Positions 14,848 to 23,909 of a stretch of DNA of 64,000 nucleotides are shown here, one piece after another. The stretch comes from an uncultured Flavihumibacter sp. (GTDB lineage: Bacteria; Bacteroidota; Bacteroidia; Chitinophagales; Chitinophagaceae). Both the position numbers and the translations under genes were made by a program. The notes beneath the pieces are model-generated. The model ran no database searches, was not told the DNA's origin, and worked only from the letters and a program-made list of their open reading frames with translations. Positions within the stretch are counted from its first letter, which is position 1. Every line of letters starts with the position of its first letter. Location of the stretch: the NCBI GenBank assembly GCA_902168105.1, contig CABHOY010000056.1, positions 62,001 to 126,000 of the forward strand. Reading direction: 5' to 3'.

Positions 14848-17199
14848 ATGAAGGCAAATTATTTAGATGAATTGAACGAGCGGCAACGCCAGGCAGTGGA
14901 ACATATTAACGGACCGCTGATGATCGTGGCAGGCGCCGGCTCCGGTAAGACCAAAGTGCTAATCACCCGTATCGCACACCTGATGCGTCACGGAGTAGAG
15001 GCATTTAATATCCTGTCGCTGACATTTACAAATAAGGCCGCCCGTGAAATGAAGGAACGTGTGGAAAAGATCCTGGGAGGTACAGAAGCCCGTAGCCTGT
15101 ACATAGGTACATTCCACTCAATATTTGCCCGCTTGCTGAGAGCGGAGGCGCATCGGCTCGGTTATCCGAACGACTTTACCATCTATGATTCTGATGATGC
15201 CAAAAGCGTGCTTAAAACCATCATAAATGAGCAGAATCTGGACGATAAGCACTACAAGCCTAATCTGGTATATAACCGTATCTCTGCGGCTAAAAACAGC
15301 CTGATGGGACCTGAGGAGTATCAGCATGACTATGCCGTTCAGCAGGAAGATATGCGCGCCAACAGGCCGCTTACCGGTAAGCTGTATGATATGTACGCCA
15401 AACGTTGTTTTAAGAACGGCGCTATGGACTTTGACGACCTGCTGTTCAAAATGTACGCGTTGCTGAAAACCTTCCCGGAAGTATTGCACAAATACCAGCA
15501 TAAGTTCAAATACATCATGATCGATGAGTACCAGGATACCAACCCTGCTCAGTACGAGATCATCAAGTTGTTGGGCGCCGCCCATGAAAATATTTGCGTG
15601 GTAGGAGATGATGCCCAGAGTATCTACTCCTTCCGTGGTGCTACCATCCAGAATATCCTCCAGTTCGAGAAGGATTATGAAGATGCTAAAGTGGTAAAGC
15701 TGGAGCAGAACTATCGTAGTACCAAATCCATCCTCAATGTAGCCAACGAGGTGATCGCAAATAACAAAGGCCAGATCGAAAAGAGCCTGTGGACAGATAA
15801 CGGTGACGGTGAAAAGATCAAACTGGTGCGCACGATGACCGACAACGAGGAAGGTAAGTTTGTAGCGGATACCATTGCAGAGCAGAAACTCCGCAATCAC
15901 TACGCAAACAAGGACTTCGCCATCCTGTACCGGACTAACGCCCAGAGCCGTGCCTTTGAGGAAAACTTACGCCGTAAAGCCATTCCTTACCGCATCTATG
16001 GAGGCCTGTCCTTCTATCAACGTAAAGAGATCAAAGACTTTATCGCCTACCTGCGTATCGTTACAAATCCACAGGAAGAGGAAAGCCTGAAACGTATCAT
16101 CAACTATCCCATACGTGGTATAGGTAAAACTACTGTTGATAAAGTTTCTGTCCTGGCCAATGACCACAATATCACTTTCTGGAATGTACTGGAAAGAGCG
16201 CAGGAGTTCGGGTTTAAATCCGGCACACTGGAAGCTATTGAAGGTTTCGTGATCATGATACGCAGTTTCCAGGCCATGCTGGGCAAACATAATGCTTATG
16301 ACATTGCCTTACAGGTCGGTAAATCCACCAACATTGTAAAGGAACTGTTCAACGATAAAACAACAGAGGGCCTGGCCCGCTACGAAAACATCCAGGAATT
16401 GCTGAACTCCATTAAGGAATTTACCGAAACCCCTACGGAAGACGGCGAATTGGTGGAATCAGAGAAATCACTGGGTACCTACCTGCAGCAGATAACCCTG
16501 CTGACAGACGCCGATAAAGGAAATGACGAAGACAGCGATGTGGTGAAACTGATGACCATCCACGCGGCAAAAGGACTGGAGTTCCCGGTAGTATTCTCCG
16601 TAGGTTTGGAAGAGAACCTTTTCCCAAGTGGTTTATCCATCAACTCAAGGGAGGAACTGGAAGAAGAACGCCGTCTGTTCTACGTGGTGATCACCCGTGC
16701 GAAAGCCCGTCTGTTCCTTACATACGCTAACAGCCGGTATCGCTTCGGACAGCTGGTGAACAATGAATCCAGCCGTTTCCTGGAAGAGATGCCTGAAAAA
16801 TACATCGACCGTAGTTATGCAGGTGGTGGCAATGTAAACCGTAGTCCTATCAACAGCGGCAACGGTTTATGGGGCAACAACGGCGGCGGAAATATGTTTG
16901 ACCGCATGCAGAAGAAGTCGCCGACGGCCCAGCAGCAGCCTTCAGGCCCTCGTCCGGCAGCAAGACCTGTTCCAAATGCAGCACCTAGTAACCATGTACC
17001 GTCCCCTAATTTTGCCCCGGACGATCCGGCTACTATGGAGGCCGGTATGGAAGTGGAACATCAGAAATTCGGTTTTGGTACCATCCTGACCATGGAAGGG
17101 CCTATGAATAACCGTATTGCTTCAGTGAACTTCCCTAAGGGGGGCGGCGAGAAGAAGATCATGCTGAACTATGCCCGCCTGATGATCGTTAAAAAATAA
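14848..17199 (+). CDS. UvrD/PcrA-type superfamily 1A ATP-dependent DNA helicase
   Basis: 3'-5' DNA helicase for repair and replication-fork maintenance, 783 aa. It carries the full SF1A motif set: 'LNERQRQAV' (Q motif), Walker A 'AGAGSGKT', Walker B 'MIDEYQDTNP', 'VVGDDAQSIYSFRGA', 'LEQNYRS' and 'MTIHAAKGLEFPVVF'. After a Gly/Pro/Gln-rich linker (about residues 660-735), the C terminus has 'EHQKFGFGTILTMEG', the PcrA/UvrD tail domain known in other species to contact RNA polymerase. ATG 14848 gives the usual 'NYLDELNERQ' N terminus; ATG 14821 would add nine residues. recX follows, so the two may form a repair unit. Confidence 0.94.
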   Translation: MKANYLDELNERQRQAVEHINGPLMIVAGAGSGKTKVLITRIAHLMRHGVEAFNILSLTFTNKAAREMKERVEKILGGTEARSLYIGTFHSIFARLLRAEAHRLGYPNDFTIYDSDDAKSVLKTIINEQNLDDKHYKPNLVYNRISAAKNSLMGPEEYQHDYAVQQEDMRANRPLTGKLYDMYAKRCFKNGAMDFDDLLFKMYALLKTFPEVLHKYQHKFKYIMIDEYQDTNPAQYEIIKLLGAAHENICVVGDDAQSIYSFRGATIQNILQFEKDYEDAKVVKLEQNYRSTKSILNVANEVIANNKGQIEKSLWTDNGDGEKIKLVRTMTDNEEGKFVADTIAEQKLRNHYANKDFAILYRTNAQSRAFEENLRRKAIPYRIYGGLSFYQRKEIKDFIAYLRIVTNPQEEESLKRIINYPIRGIGKTTVDKVSVLANDHNITFWNVLERAQEFGFKSGTLEAIEGFVIMIRSFQAMLGKHNAYDIALQVGKSTNIVKELFNDKTTEGLARYENIQELLNSIKEFTETPTEDGELVESEKSLGTYLQQITLLTDADKGNDEDSDVVKLMTIHAAKGLEFPVVFSVGLEENLFPSGLSINSREELEEERRLFYVVITRAKARLFLTYANSRYRFGQLVNNESSRFLEEMPEKYIDRSYAGGGNVNRSPINSGNGLWGNNGGGNMFDRMQKKSPTAQQQPSGPRPAARPVPNAAPSNHVPSPNFAPDDPATMEAGMEVEHQKFGFGTILTMEGPMNNRIASVNFPKGGGEKKIMLNYARLMIVKK

Positions 17200-17213
17200 T
17201 CGCACTATAACTG

Positions 17214-17250
17214 GCTGCAAGAGAAGGGACACCCCTCTCTTGCAGCTTTT
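17214..17250 (+). terminator. Terminator after the uvrD-type gene
   Basis: An 11-bp stem (GCTGCAAGAGA / TCTCTTGCAGC) with an inner GGG/CCC is followed by TTTT. The arm sequence is shared with the inverted repeat at 9293-9365. Confidence 0.82.
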
Positions 17251-17262
17251 ATTTATAAAGAC

Positions 17263-17721
17263 ATGACCTCCGTCATACTCAAACTGCGCCATTATTGTGC
17301 TTACCAGGAGCGCTGCCACAGTGAGGTAAAATACAAATGTATTGAGCTGGGACTGCGCGGTGACGAGATCGACGCGGCCATTGCAGAGTTGATCTCCGAC
17401 AATTTCCTGAATGAAGAACGTTTCGCCCGTGCCTTTGCCGGGGGGAAATTCCGCACAAAGCAATGGGGGCGTAAGAAGATCCTGCAAGAGCTGAAGCAGC
17501 GCCAGGTATCGGCTTATTGTATAAAAAAGGGGATGGAGGAGATAGATGATGAAGATTACGACAAAACATTAACCAATCTGGCAGCCAGAAAATATGCTTC
17601 CCTGAAGGGGGAGCAATACCTCAAAAGAAAGTACAAAACCATGCAATACCTGTTACAAAAAGGGTATGAGCCCGAGCTGATCCAGGATATTGTTGAACAA
17701 ATCGCAAAAGAACCGGGATAG
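17263..17721 (+). CDS. recX: Regulatory protein RecX
   Basis: Small helical protein of 152 aa that modulates RecA filaments. It has the family's three-repeat layout with 'LRHYCAYQERCHSEVKYKC', 'ISDNFLNEERFARAFAGGKFRTKQWGRKKI' and 'RKYKTMQYLLQKGYEPELI'. Length is typical. recA is not adjacent, which is usual for Bacteroidota. The gene begins 13 nt after the preceding terminator. Confidence 0.9.
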   Translation: MTSVILKLRHYCAYQERCHSEVKYKCIELGLRGDEIDAAIAELISDNFLNEERFARAFAGGKFRTKQWGRKKILQELKQRQVSAYCIKKGMEEIDDEDYDKTLTNLAARKYASLKGEQYLKRKYKTMQYLLQKGYEPELIQDIVEQIAKEPG

Positions 17722-17793
17722 ATGGCGGATAATTTTCATAGTTTTTAAACGAAGTCATCGTAATTTGCGAGAAGGAAATTTAATTTAAAAGTT

Positions 17794-18588
17794 ATGTCAG
17801 ATCTGAAGGTAACGCTTATACAAACCAACCTGCACTGGGAAAATATAGAAGAGAATCTTCGCATGTTCGATGAAAAGATAAATGCTATTCAGGATCGGAC
17901 GGAGATAGTGATATTACCGGAAATGTTCAGTACAGGCTTTAGTATGGCCCCTGAAAGACTGGCGCAGACCATGGACGGCAGTGCGGTACAGTGGATGAAG
18001 AAAAAGGCCGCTGAAAAGAATATTATCATCACCGGAAGTCTGATCATCGAAGAAGACGGCCATTACCTGAACCGCCTGATATGGATGCAGCCTAACGGTG
18101 TTTATGGTACTTACGATAAACGTCATCTCTTCGGTTATGGCGGAGAGCATGAGCACTACCAGCGGGGCGATAAACGCCTGATAGCCCAGGTAAAAGGCTG
18201 GAAGATCTGCCTGACCGTTTGTTATGACCTGCGTTTCCCGGTATGGTCGAGGAACGCGATCTCTCCCGAAACCGGCGCTCCTGAGTATGATGTACTGATC
18301 AATGTCGCCAACTGGCCTGAGAGGAGAAGTACGCCCTGGAAAACCCTTATTCATGCAAGAGCTATTGAGAATCAGGCTTTTGCTATTGGAGTGAACAGGG
18401 TAGGTAACGACGGTAACAACATTTATCACAGTGGCGATTCCAGCCTGATCGACCCTCTGGGCGAGATCCTTTACAGGAAATCAAACGAAGAGGATATTTT
18501 TACTACCACACTAGAACGCTCCCGCCTGGAAGAGGTTAGGAAGCACTTTCCTTTCCTGAAGGATGCAGATAAATTTCAGGTATTTTAA
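17794..18588 (+). CDS. Carbon-nitrogen hydrolase, omega-amidase (YafV/Nit2-like)
   Basis: Nitrilase-superfamily amidase of 264 aa. The catalytic triad is visible: E43 in 'ILPEMFSTGFS', K109 in 'YDKRHLFGYGGEH' and C143 in 'TVCYDLRFPVWSRN'. The 'RHLFGYGGEHEHYQRG' segment is typical of the YafV/omega-amidase branch, which hydrolyses alpha-ketoglutaramate and alpha-ketosuccinamate in methionine-salvage-linked metabolite repair. Its TAA stop overlaps the ATG of the next gene (TAATG), indicating coupling. Confidence 0.88.
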   Translation: MSDLKVTLIQTNLHWENIEENLRMFDEKINAIQDRTEIVILPEMFSTGFSMAPERLAQTMDGSAVQWMKKKAAEKNIIITGSLIIEEDGHYLNRLIWMQPNGVYGTYDKRHLFGYGGEHEHYQRGDKRLIAQVKGWKICLTVCYDLRFPVWSRNAISPETGAPEYDVLINVANWPERRSTPWKTLIHARAIENQAFAIGVNRVGNDGNNIYHSGDSSLIDPLGEILYRKSNEEDIFTTTLERSRLEEVRKHFPFLKDADKFQVF

Positions 18589-18971
18589 TGTTGAAGGCCA
18601 TACACCATATAGCTATCATTTGCGCTGACTATGAGCGAAGTAAGCGTTTTTACACAGAAGTGCTCGGACTAAAGATCATACGTGAAGTTTACAGACTGGA
18701 ACGCCGGTCGTACAAGCTGGACCTGTCACTGAACGGGCATTATGTGATAGAGTTGTTTTCCTTTCCCGACCCGCCACCAAGAGTAAGCGGGCCGGAAGCT
18801 GTCGGATTGAGACACCTGGCCTTTTCAGTAAATAATATTGAACAGGTGGTCGCCCATCTGAAAACCCATAATGTAACTCCCGAGCCTATACGCACAGATC
18901 CTTATACCGGCAGACGGTTTACTTTTTTTACCGATCCTGACGGTCTGCCACTGGAATTATACGAAGTATAA
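18588..18971 (+). CDS. VOC family protein, YaeR/SMU1112c-type glyoxalase-like
   Basis: Metalloprotein of 127 aa with two beta-alpha-beta-beta-beta modules of the vicinal-oxygen-chelate fold. It starts 'IHHIAIICADYERSKRFYTEVLG' and ends 'FFTDPDGLPLELYEV', a near-textbook YaeR-like sequence; metal ligands are likely H7, E and H in 'GLRHLAF' and the C-terminal E. The substrate of this branch is not established. Translation is coupled to the upstream amidase by a 1-nt overlap. Confidence 0.88.
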   Translation: MLKAIHHIAIICADYERSKRFYTEVLGLKIIREVYRLERRSYKLDLSLNGHYVIELFSFPDPPPRVSGPEAVGLRHLAFSVNNIEQVVAHLKTHNVTPEPIRTDPYTGRRFTFFTDPDGLPLELYEV

Positions 18972-19038
18972 CGCAGTTCATGGGATTGCCGGCTGGTATT
19001 GACTATGACTGTTATCATAGATACTAAAAACATTGTCA

Positions 19039-20145
19039 ATGCTTAAGGCTTACATCAACTCACGGATTTTCACAGGAGATTTATGGCTGGACGGCTATGC
19101 TGTTATTACAGAAAATGGTCGCATACAGCAGGTCGTACCACAGGCACAGGTACCGGAAAATGCAGCGCTGACCGACCTTAAAGGGGCGATACTCGCACCC
19201 GGTTTTATCGATCTGCAGATCTATGGCGGCAATGGTAAACTGTTCCCTTTTACACCAGATACGGCTACTTTAAAAGCTACATATGAATATTGTTGTGGTG
19301 GCGGAGCCGGGTTTTTCTTGCCCACCATTCCTACACACTCCCCGGAAGTAATGCGGAAGTCTATTGAAGCAGTGCGCCAATACTGGGCAGAGGGAGGAAA
19401 AGGCGTACTAGGCCTTCACCTCGAAGGACCATTCATGAACCCCGAGAAAAAAGGAGCACACCTTATCCAATACATCAAACAACCAACTGCTGCAGATATT
19501 AATGAATTGCTGGCTATAGGAAAAGGCATTATCAAAATGATGACCCTTGCACCGGAGTGTTGCGATCCGGCGCTGGTAAAACAACTGCAGGATGCAGGTG
19601 TGGTGGTGTCTGCCGGGCATAGCAACGCCGATTATGCTACTGCCTATCAATCATTTGAAGATGGCATTACCACCAGTACTCACCTGTTCAACGCCATGTC
19701 TCCGCTACAGGGCCGTGCCCCAGGTTTGGTAGGTGCTATCTACGATCATCCGTCTGTGTATGCCAGCATCGTAGCAGATGGCGTACATGTTGACTTTAAC
19801 TCGGTACGTATCAGTAAGAAGGTGATGGGCGAACGCCTGTTCCTGATCACCGATGCAGTAGTGGCCTGTGCTGAAGGAGACTACGTATATGTGGAAGAAT
19901 CGGATCGTTATGTAAACGCGCAGGGCGTGCTGGCCGGCTCCAAACTGACTATGCATAAAGCTGTAAAAAACTGTATCACGAAGGTGGGTATACTGCCGGA
20001 AGAGGCGCTGCGTATGGCTTCTACCTATCCTGCTATCGTAGCAGGAATGTCCCATGAACTGGGTAAAATAGCACCGGGTTTCCTGGATACTATGGTCGTA
20101 TTGGATACTGATTGGGACTTGAAACAGTTAATTGGGTTATCTTAG
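19039..20145 (+). CDS. nagA: N-acetylglucosamine-6-phosphate deacetylase
   Basis: Amidohydrolase of 368 aa that removes acetate from GlcNAc-6-phosphate for amino-sugar recycling. Features seen: 'LAPGFIDLQIYGGNG' near the N terminus, 'GLHLEGPFMNPEKKGAH' (metal Glu), 'VSAGHSNADY' and 'THLFNAMSPLQGRAPGLVGAI' (metal His residues), and catalytic Asp in 'LITDAV'. ATG 19039 is used; the frame also has a TTG six bases upstream. In this organism it would support chitin or peptidoglycan sugar use. It is followed 21 nt later by a glycosyltransferase. Confidence 0.93.
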   Translation: MLKAYINSRIFTGDLWLDGYAVITENGRIQQVVPQAQVPENAALTDLKGAILAPGFIDLQIYGGNGKLFPFTPDTATLKATYEYCCGGGAGFFLPTIPTHSPEVMRKSIEAVRQYWAEGGKGVLGLHLEGPFMNPEKKGAHLIQYIKQPTAADINELLAIGKGIIKMMTLAPECCDPALVKQLQDAGVVVSAGHSNADYATAYQSFEDGITTSTHLFNAMSPLQGRAPGLVGAIYDHPSVYASIVADGVHVDFNSVRISKKVMGERLFLITDAVVACAEGDYVYVEESDRYVNAQGVLAGSKLTMHKAVKNCITKVGILPEEALRMASTYPAIVAGMSHELGKIAPGFLDTMVVLDTDWDLKQLIGLS

Positions 20146-20166
20146 CGGTTTCAACCTGTAATTTTC

Positions 20167-21849
20167 ATGGGCATCACACACTTCTTTAAGAAAGACCAGT
20201 ACAAGAACTTATTTTTCCTGGTATGGCTTTTACTTGGGCTGCTACAGGCTGGATTTACCGAATTGATGGATGATGAAGCCTATTACTGGGTATATTCCCG
20301 TCATCTTGACTGGGGATATTTTGATCATCCGCCAATGGTGGCGCTACTGATCAAGATGGGGTATTCCCTGTTCCATAATGAGTTTGGCGTTCGTTTGTGT
20401 ATGGTGATCCTGAATGTGCTCACACTGATCATCACTGATAAGCTGATACCAAGAAGGGATAACCGCCTGTTCTATCTGTTGCTGTGTGTAATGGCTTCCA
20501 TGCAACTAGGCGGTATGCTGGCAGTGCCGGACGTACCATTGGTTTTCTTTGGTGCATTTTACTTCCTGATATATCGCAATTTCCTGGAGCAGCAGAGCTG
20601 GAAAAACACCTTGCTGCTGGCTTTGAGCATGGCGCTGATGTTTTACAGTAAATATCACGGAATTCTACTGGTAGGCTTCACCGTTATTTCAAACCTGAAC
20701 CTGCTACGGGTATTTAAATTCTATGTAGCCTGTATCATTACTACTATATTGTTCCTGCCGCATCTTTACTGGCAGTACACACATGATTTTCCATCTCTGC
20801 AATATCACCTGGTGGAAAGGAATGCCAGTACCTACAATATCAGCTTTACACTAGAGTATATCCTGGGACAGCTTCTTCTATTTGGTCCTGTTGCCGGATG
20901 GCTGATCTTATACTACGGCTTCGTTTGTCCTATTCAGAGTGCTTTTGAACGGGCTTTGAAGTTCTCTCTTATAGGCGTCCTTGCTTTCTTCCTGATCAGT
21001 ACTTTCAAAGGCAGGGTAGAGGCCAATTGGACAGTGATGCTGTTTACACCGGCTATGGTACTGGCGCACCAGTCTGTACGCCGTAAGCGCTCACTGAAAT
21101 GGTCACTCAGGATATTGCCATACCTGGCTATATTCACACTGATCCTGGTGGCGATCACCCGCGTCTATATGGTGTGGGATTTTATGCCAGGAGTGAAAGT
21201 ACGTCCGGAGATCCATCACAATAAGCCATGGGCGGCCGAAATAAAACGGCAGGCTGCAGGCAGGCCGGTTGTTTTCATTAACAGTTATCAATGGCCTTCC
21301 AAGTATATGTTCTACAGTGGTGAGCTGGCGTATGTAGTTAACAACCGCTATACCCGGCGTAACCAGTACAATTATTGGGATACTGAAAAACAACTATGGG
21401 GTAAACCGGTGTTGATCGTTTTTACACCCGACAATACATTACCGTACACAGATAGCTTTAATACAGTCAAAGGCCCGTGGAATGCATATGACCAGAACCC
21501 TTATTATTCCTATTCGCTGATCACACTTGTGCCGGCAATGAAATATGTGAAGGTGAAACGGGGAGAGCGCATGCCTTTCATCCTGCAATTAAAAAATGGT
21601 TATAATGAACCAGTACCGGTAGATAAGGCACATGAAGCGGTGATAGGTTACGGATTCGCACAGAAGGAAAAGGTATTGGGCGGAGTCAAATCAGACCTGG
21701 TATTAAGTAGGGCGATCGATAGGCGTATCATTCGTATGGAGGTGATCGTACCGGACAAACCGGGAACGTATCAGTTGAAGTTCTGTGTATTTGCAGGCAT
21801 ACTTTTCCCAACACACAATAGTCAGACAGTCACTGTAGTGGTGGAATAA
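20167..21849 (+). CDS. ArnT/PMT-like glycosyltransferase family 39 protein
   Basis: Polytopic membrane glycosyltransferase of 560 aa. About ten hydrophobic helices fill residues 1-380, after which a soluble C-terminal domain follows. The first loop carries 'MDDEAYYWVYSRHLDWGYFDHPPMVALLIK', the family's Asp-Glu and Tyr-rich motif that binds the lipid-phosphate sugar donor. Such enzymes move a sugar from a polyprenyl phosphate to lipid A or a protein on the periplasmic face. The acceptor and sugar here are unknown. It is followed by a strong terminator. Confidence 0.88.
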   Translation: MGITHFFKKDQYKNLFFLVWLLLGLLQAGFTELMDDEAYYWVYSRHLDWGYFDHPPMVALLIKMGYSLFHNEFGVRLCMVILNVLTLIITDKLIPRRDNRLFYLLLCVMASMQLGGMLAVPDVPLVFFGAFYFLIYRNFLEQQSWKNTLLLALSMALMFYSKYHGILLVGFTVISNLNLLRVFKFYVACIITTILFLPHLYWQYTHDFPSLQYHLVERNASTYNISFTLEYILGQLLLFGPVAGWLILYYGFVCPIQSAFERALKFSLIGVLAFFLISTFKGRVEANWTVMLFTPAMVLAHQSVRRKRSLKWSLRILPYLAIFTLILVAITRVYMVWDFMPGVKVRPEIHHNKPWAAEIKRQAAGRPVVFINSYQWPSKYMFYSGELAYVVNNRYTRRNQYNYWDTEKQLWGKPVLIVFTPDNTLPYTDSFNTVKGPWNAYDQNPYYSYSLITLVPAMKYVKVKRGERMPFILQLKNGYNEPVPVDKAHEAVIGYGFAQKEKVLGGVKSDLVLSRAIDRRIIRMEVIVPDKPGTYQLKFCVFAGILFPTHNSQTVTVVVE

Positions 21850-21855
21850 GGCAAT

Positions 21856-21920
21856 AAAAAAGAACCAGGAATTGAACGCTGAAGACATCTTCGCATGCGT
21901 TCAATTCCTGGTTCTTTTTT
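21856..21920. terminator. Bidirectional terminator between the GT39 gene and thiL
   Basis: A perfect 24-bp stem (21856-21879 with 21897-21920) with an A run on one side and a T run on the other serves the two converging genes. Confidence 0.95.
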
Positions 21921-21926
21921 TATATG

Positions 21927-22961
21927 CTACTGCTGGAATGCGTTCCAGCCTTGTGCTACCAGCTTGAATTTATTACCGCCTTTAGTCAGGATATGTGCAC
22001 CCTCACTGATGTCTGCCATATACCCGATCACACTGATCTGCTCAGATAACACGATCTTATCGTAATCTTCCTGTTTCATAGTAAAGAGCAGTTCATAATC
22101 TTCTCCGCCGCTAAGCGCTGCCGCTGTAGGGTCAAGAGAAAACTTCAGCGCCATCTCTTTTGTTTCATTGGCAATAGGGATCTTCTCCTCATATAATACA
22201 ACTCCGAGGTTGCTCTGTTTACAGATGTGCAGTATCTCCGAGCTCAGACCATCACTTACATCCATCATGGCTGTAGGCTGGATATCCTGCTCCTGTAGGA
22301 ATTCGATGATATCACGACGGGCTTCAGGTTTTAACTGACGACCGATAATGTAAGTCTGGTTTTCCAGGTCAGGCTGCAGTTGCGGGCTTTCCAGGTAGAT
22401 CTGTTTCTCTCTTTCCAGGAGCGTCAGCCCGAGGTAAGCGGCGCCAAGATCGCCAGATACGCAAAGCAGATCGCCTTTCTGGGCGGTGGAACGTTTTACG
22501 AATTTGTCAGGGGCTACCTCACCGATAGCGGTTACACTGATCACAAAACCTTTCTGTGAAGAAGTAGTATCTCCGCCGATGAGATCTACACCGTATTTCT
22601 CGCAGGCAGCATATACGCCCTCATAAAATTCGTTTAATGCATCTACAGAGAAACGATTGCTGAACGCAATGCTCATGGTGATCTGCGTAGGGGTGGCGTT
22701 CATGGCGTATATGTCAGAAAGGTTCACCACGACAGATTTATAACCCAGGTGTTTAAGCGGGGTATACATCAGGTCAAAGTGTATGCCTTCTATCAGCATA
22801 TCGGTGGAGATCACCGTCTGACGGCCAAAATGATCAATAACAGCAGCGTCGTCACCAACACCCAGGACGGTGCTGACTTGCTGGATCTCTATATTTTTGG
22901 TAAGCAGTTCTATCAGTCCGAACTCTCCGAGGGAGTTTATCTCTGTTCTTTCGTCACTCAT
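21927..22961 (-). CDS. thiL: Thiamine-phosphate kinase
   Basis: ATP-dependent kinase that converts thiamine monophosphate to the cofactor thiamine diphosphate. The 344-aa protein has the AIR synthase-related fold, with 'TVLGVGDDAAVI' near residue 35, 'STDMLIEGIHFDL', 'VNLSDIYAMNATP', 'DLIGGDTTSS' and 'MMDVSDGLSSEI'. Length is normal. It follows an inositol phosphatase gene after 16 nt, so the two are probably cotranscribed, although their products are not functionally linked in any known way. Confidence 0.94.
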   Translation of the reverse strand: MSDERTEINSLGEFGLIELLTKNIEIQQVSTVLGVGDDAAVIDHFGRQTVISTDMLIEGIHFDLMYTPLKHLGYKSVVVNLSDIYAMNATPTQITMSIAFSNRFSVDALNEFYEGVYAACEKYGVDLIGGDTTSSQKGFVISVTAIGEVAPDKFVKRSTAQKGDLLCVSGDLGAAYLGLTLLEREKQIYLESPQLQPDLENQTYIIGRQLKPEARRDIIEFLQEQDIQPTAMMDVSDGLSSEILHICKQSNLGVVLYEEKIPIANETKEMALKFSLDPTAAALSGGEDYELLFTMKQEDYDKIVLSEQISVIGYMADISEGAHILTKGGNKFKLVAQGWNAFQQ

Positions 22962-22977
22962 GGTGTATGATATTAGA

Positions 22978-23751
22978 TCAGTATTTTCCGTTTACAATGT
23001 TTATTAGTGGCTCATGAATGAGGCCGTTGGTAGCTATCAGCGTACGTTGGTAAGGAGAGTAGCGGTGACCTTTGAAATCGGTAACCTTTCCGCCTGCTTC
23101 TTCTACCATAAGGAACCCCGCAGCAGCGTCCCATGCATTAAGGCTATGCTCGTAATAGCCATCAAAGCGACCCGCAGCTACCCAGCAAAGATCGATAGCG
23201 GCAGAACCCAGCCTGCGTACAGGTTGTCCCTGTTTTACGAAGTACTCAAATACATCAATTGGACTGTGAGTGTATTCTTTCCAGGTATAAGGGAAGCCGG
23301 TTACCATACAAGCCTTATTCATCTCTTCTTTAGCAGAAACGCGGATGCGCTTATCATTGAGCGTAGCACCCTGGCCCTTTTCCGCAACGAAGAATTCATT
23401 CAGGAAAGGATTGTATACAGCGCCCAGGATCATTTCTCCGTCCTGCTCAATCCCAATAGAAACACAACAGATGGGAATACCATGTGCAAAGTTCACCGTA
23501 CCGTCGAGGGGATCGATGATCCACTTGATATTAGAATCGCTGCTGATCTCGCCAGACTCTTCACTGAGTATAAAGTGGTGGGGAAATGTTTCCCTGATCA
23601 CACTGAATATGGCTGTCTCTGCGTTCTTGTCAGCCTCTGTTACGAGGTCATTCACTGAACTTTTGCTGGACACCTCAAAAGTGCCGTTAAAGTACTGTTT
23701 CAGAACATCTCCACCGGCCTGCGTTGCTTTGAGTAGGGTAGCTTTTAACAT
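22978..23751 (-). CDS. Inositol monophosphatase family protein
   Basis: Mg-dependent phosphatase of 258 aa (IMPase/SuhB/CysQ superfamily). Metal-site motifs are present: 'LSEESGE', 'WIIDPLDGTVNFAHG' and 'NAWDAAAGFLMVEEAGG'. Substrate is probably myo-inositol phosphate or a related sugar phosphate; the family also includes NADP and PAP phosphatases. I start at ATG 23751 (MLKATLLK); the open frame upstream to 23787 overlaps the -7 box. The start codon is only 4 nt after that box, which predicts a leaderless message. Confidence 0.9.
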   Translation of the reverse strand: MLKATLLKATQAGGDVLKQYFNGTFEVSSKSSVNDLVTEADKNAETAIFSVIRETFPHHFILSEESGEISSDSNIKWIIDPLDGTVNFAHGIPICCVSIGIEQDGEMILGAVYNPFLNEFFVAEKGQGATLNDKRIRVSAKEEMNKACMVTGFPYTWKEYTHSPIDVFEYFVKQGQPVRRLGSAAIDLCWVAAGRFDGYYEHSLNAWDAAAGFLMVEEAGGKVTDFKGHRYSPYQRTLIATNGLIHEPLINIVNGKY

Positions 23752-23755
23752 GGGG

Positions 23756-23763
23756 CAAAGGTA
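23756..23763 (-). promoter_or_regulatory. -7 promoter box TACCTTTG, 4 nt from the start codon
   Basis: Exact TAnnTTTG on the minus strand. Only CCCC separates it from the ATG of the inositol phosphatase, so transcription should start at or next to the start codon. Confidence 0.55.
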
Positions 23764-23875
23764 CGCGGGAATTTTTTTTCTAACCATATCGTTTTTAGTA
23801 ATATGTTTGTATAAGATTGCCAGCGGTAAGGTACCTGTAATCCAAAATCAAACCGTCGCAATCCGAAATTCGGCG

Positions 23876-23883
23876 TATTTTTG
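23876..23883 (+). promoter_or_regulatory. -7 promoter box TATTTTTG of the GH3 gene
   Basis: Exact TAnnTTTG match 26 nt before the ATG at 23910, divergent from the inositol phosphatase promoter. Confidence 0.55.
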
Positions 23884-23909
23884 CAGTTAATAAATGAGAA
23901 GGTAAATTA

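Noticed and set aside
15118..15900. 260-codon minus-strand frame inside the helicase gene
   Set aside because: Antisense shadow of the conserved helicase motifs; no promoter or family.
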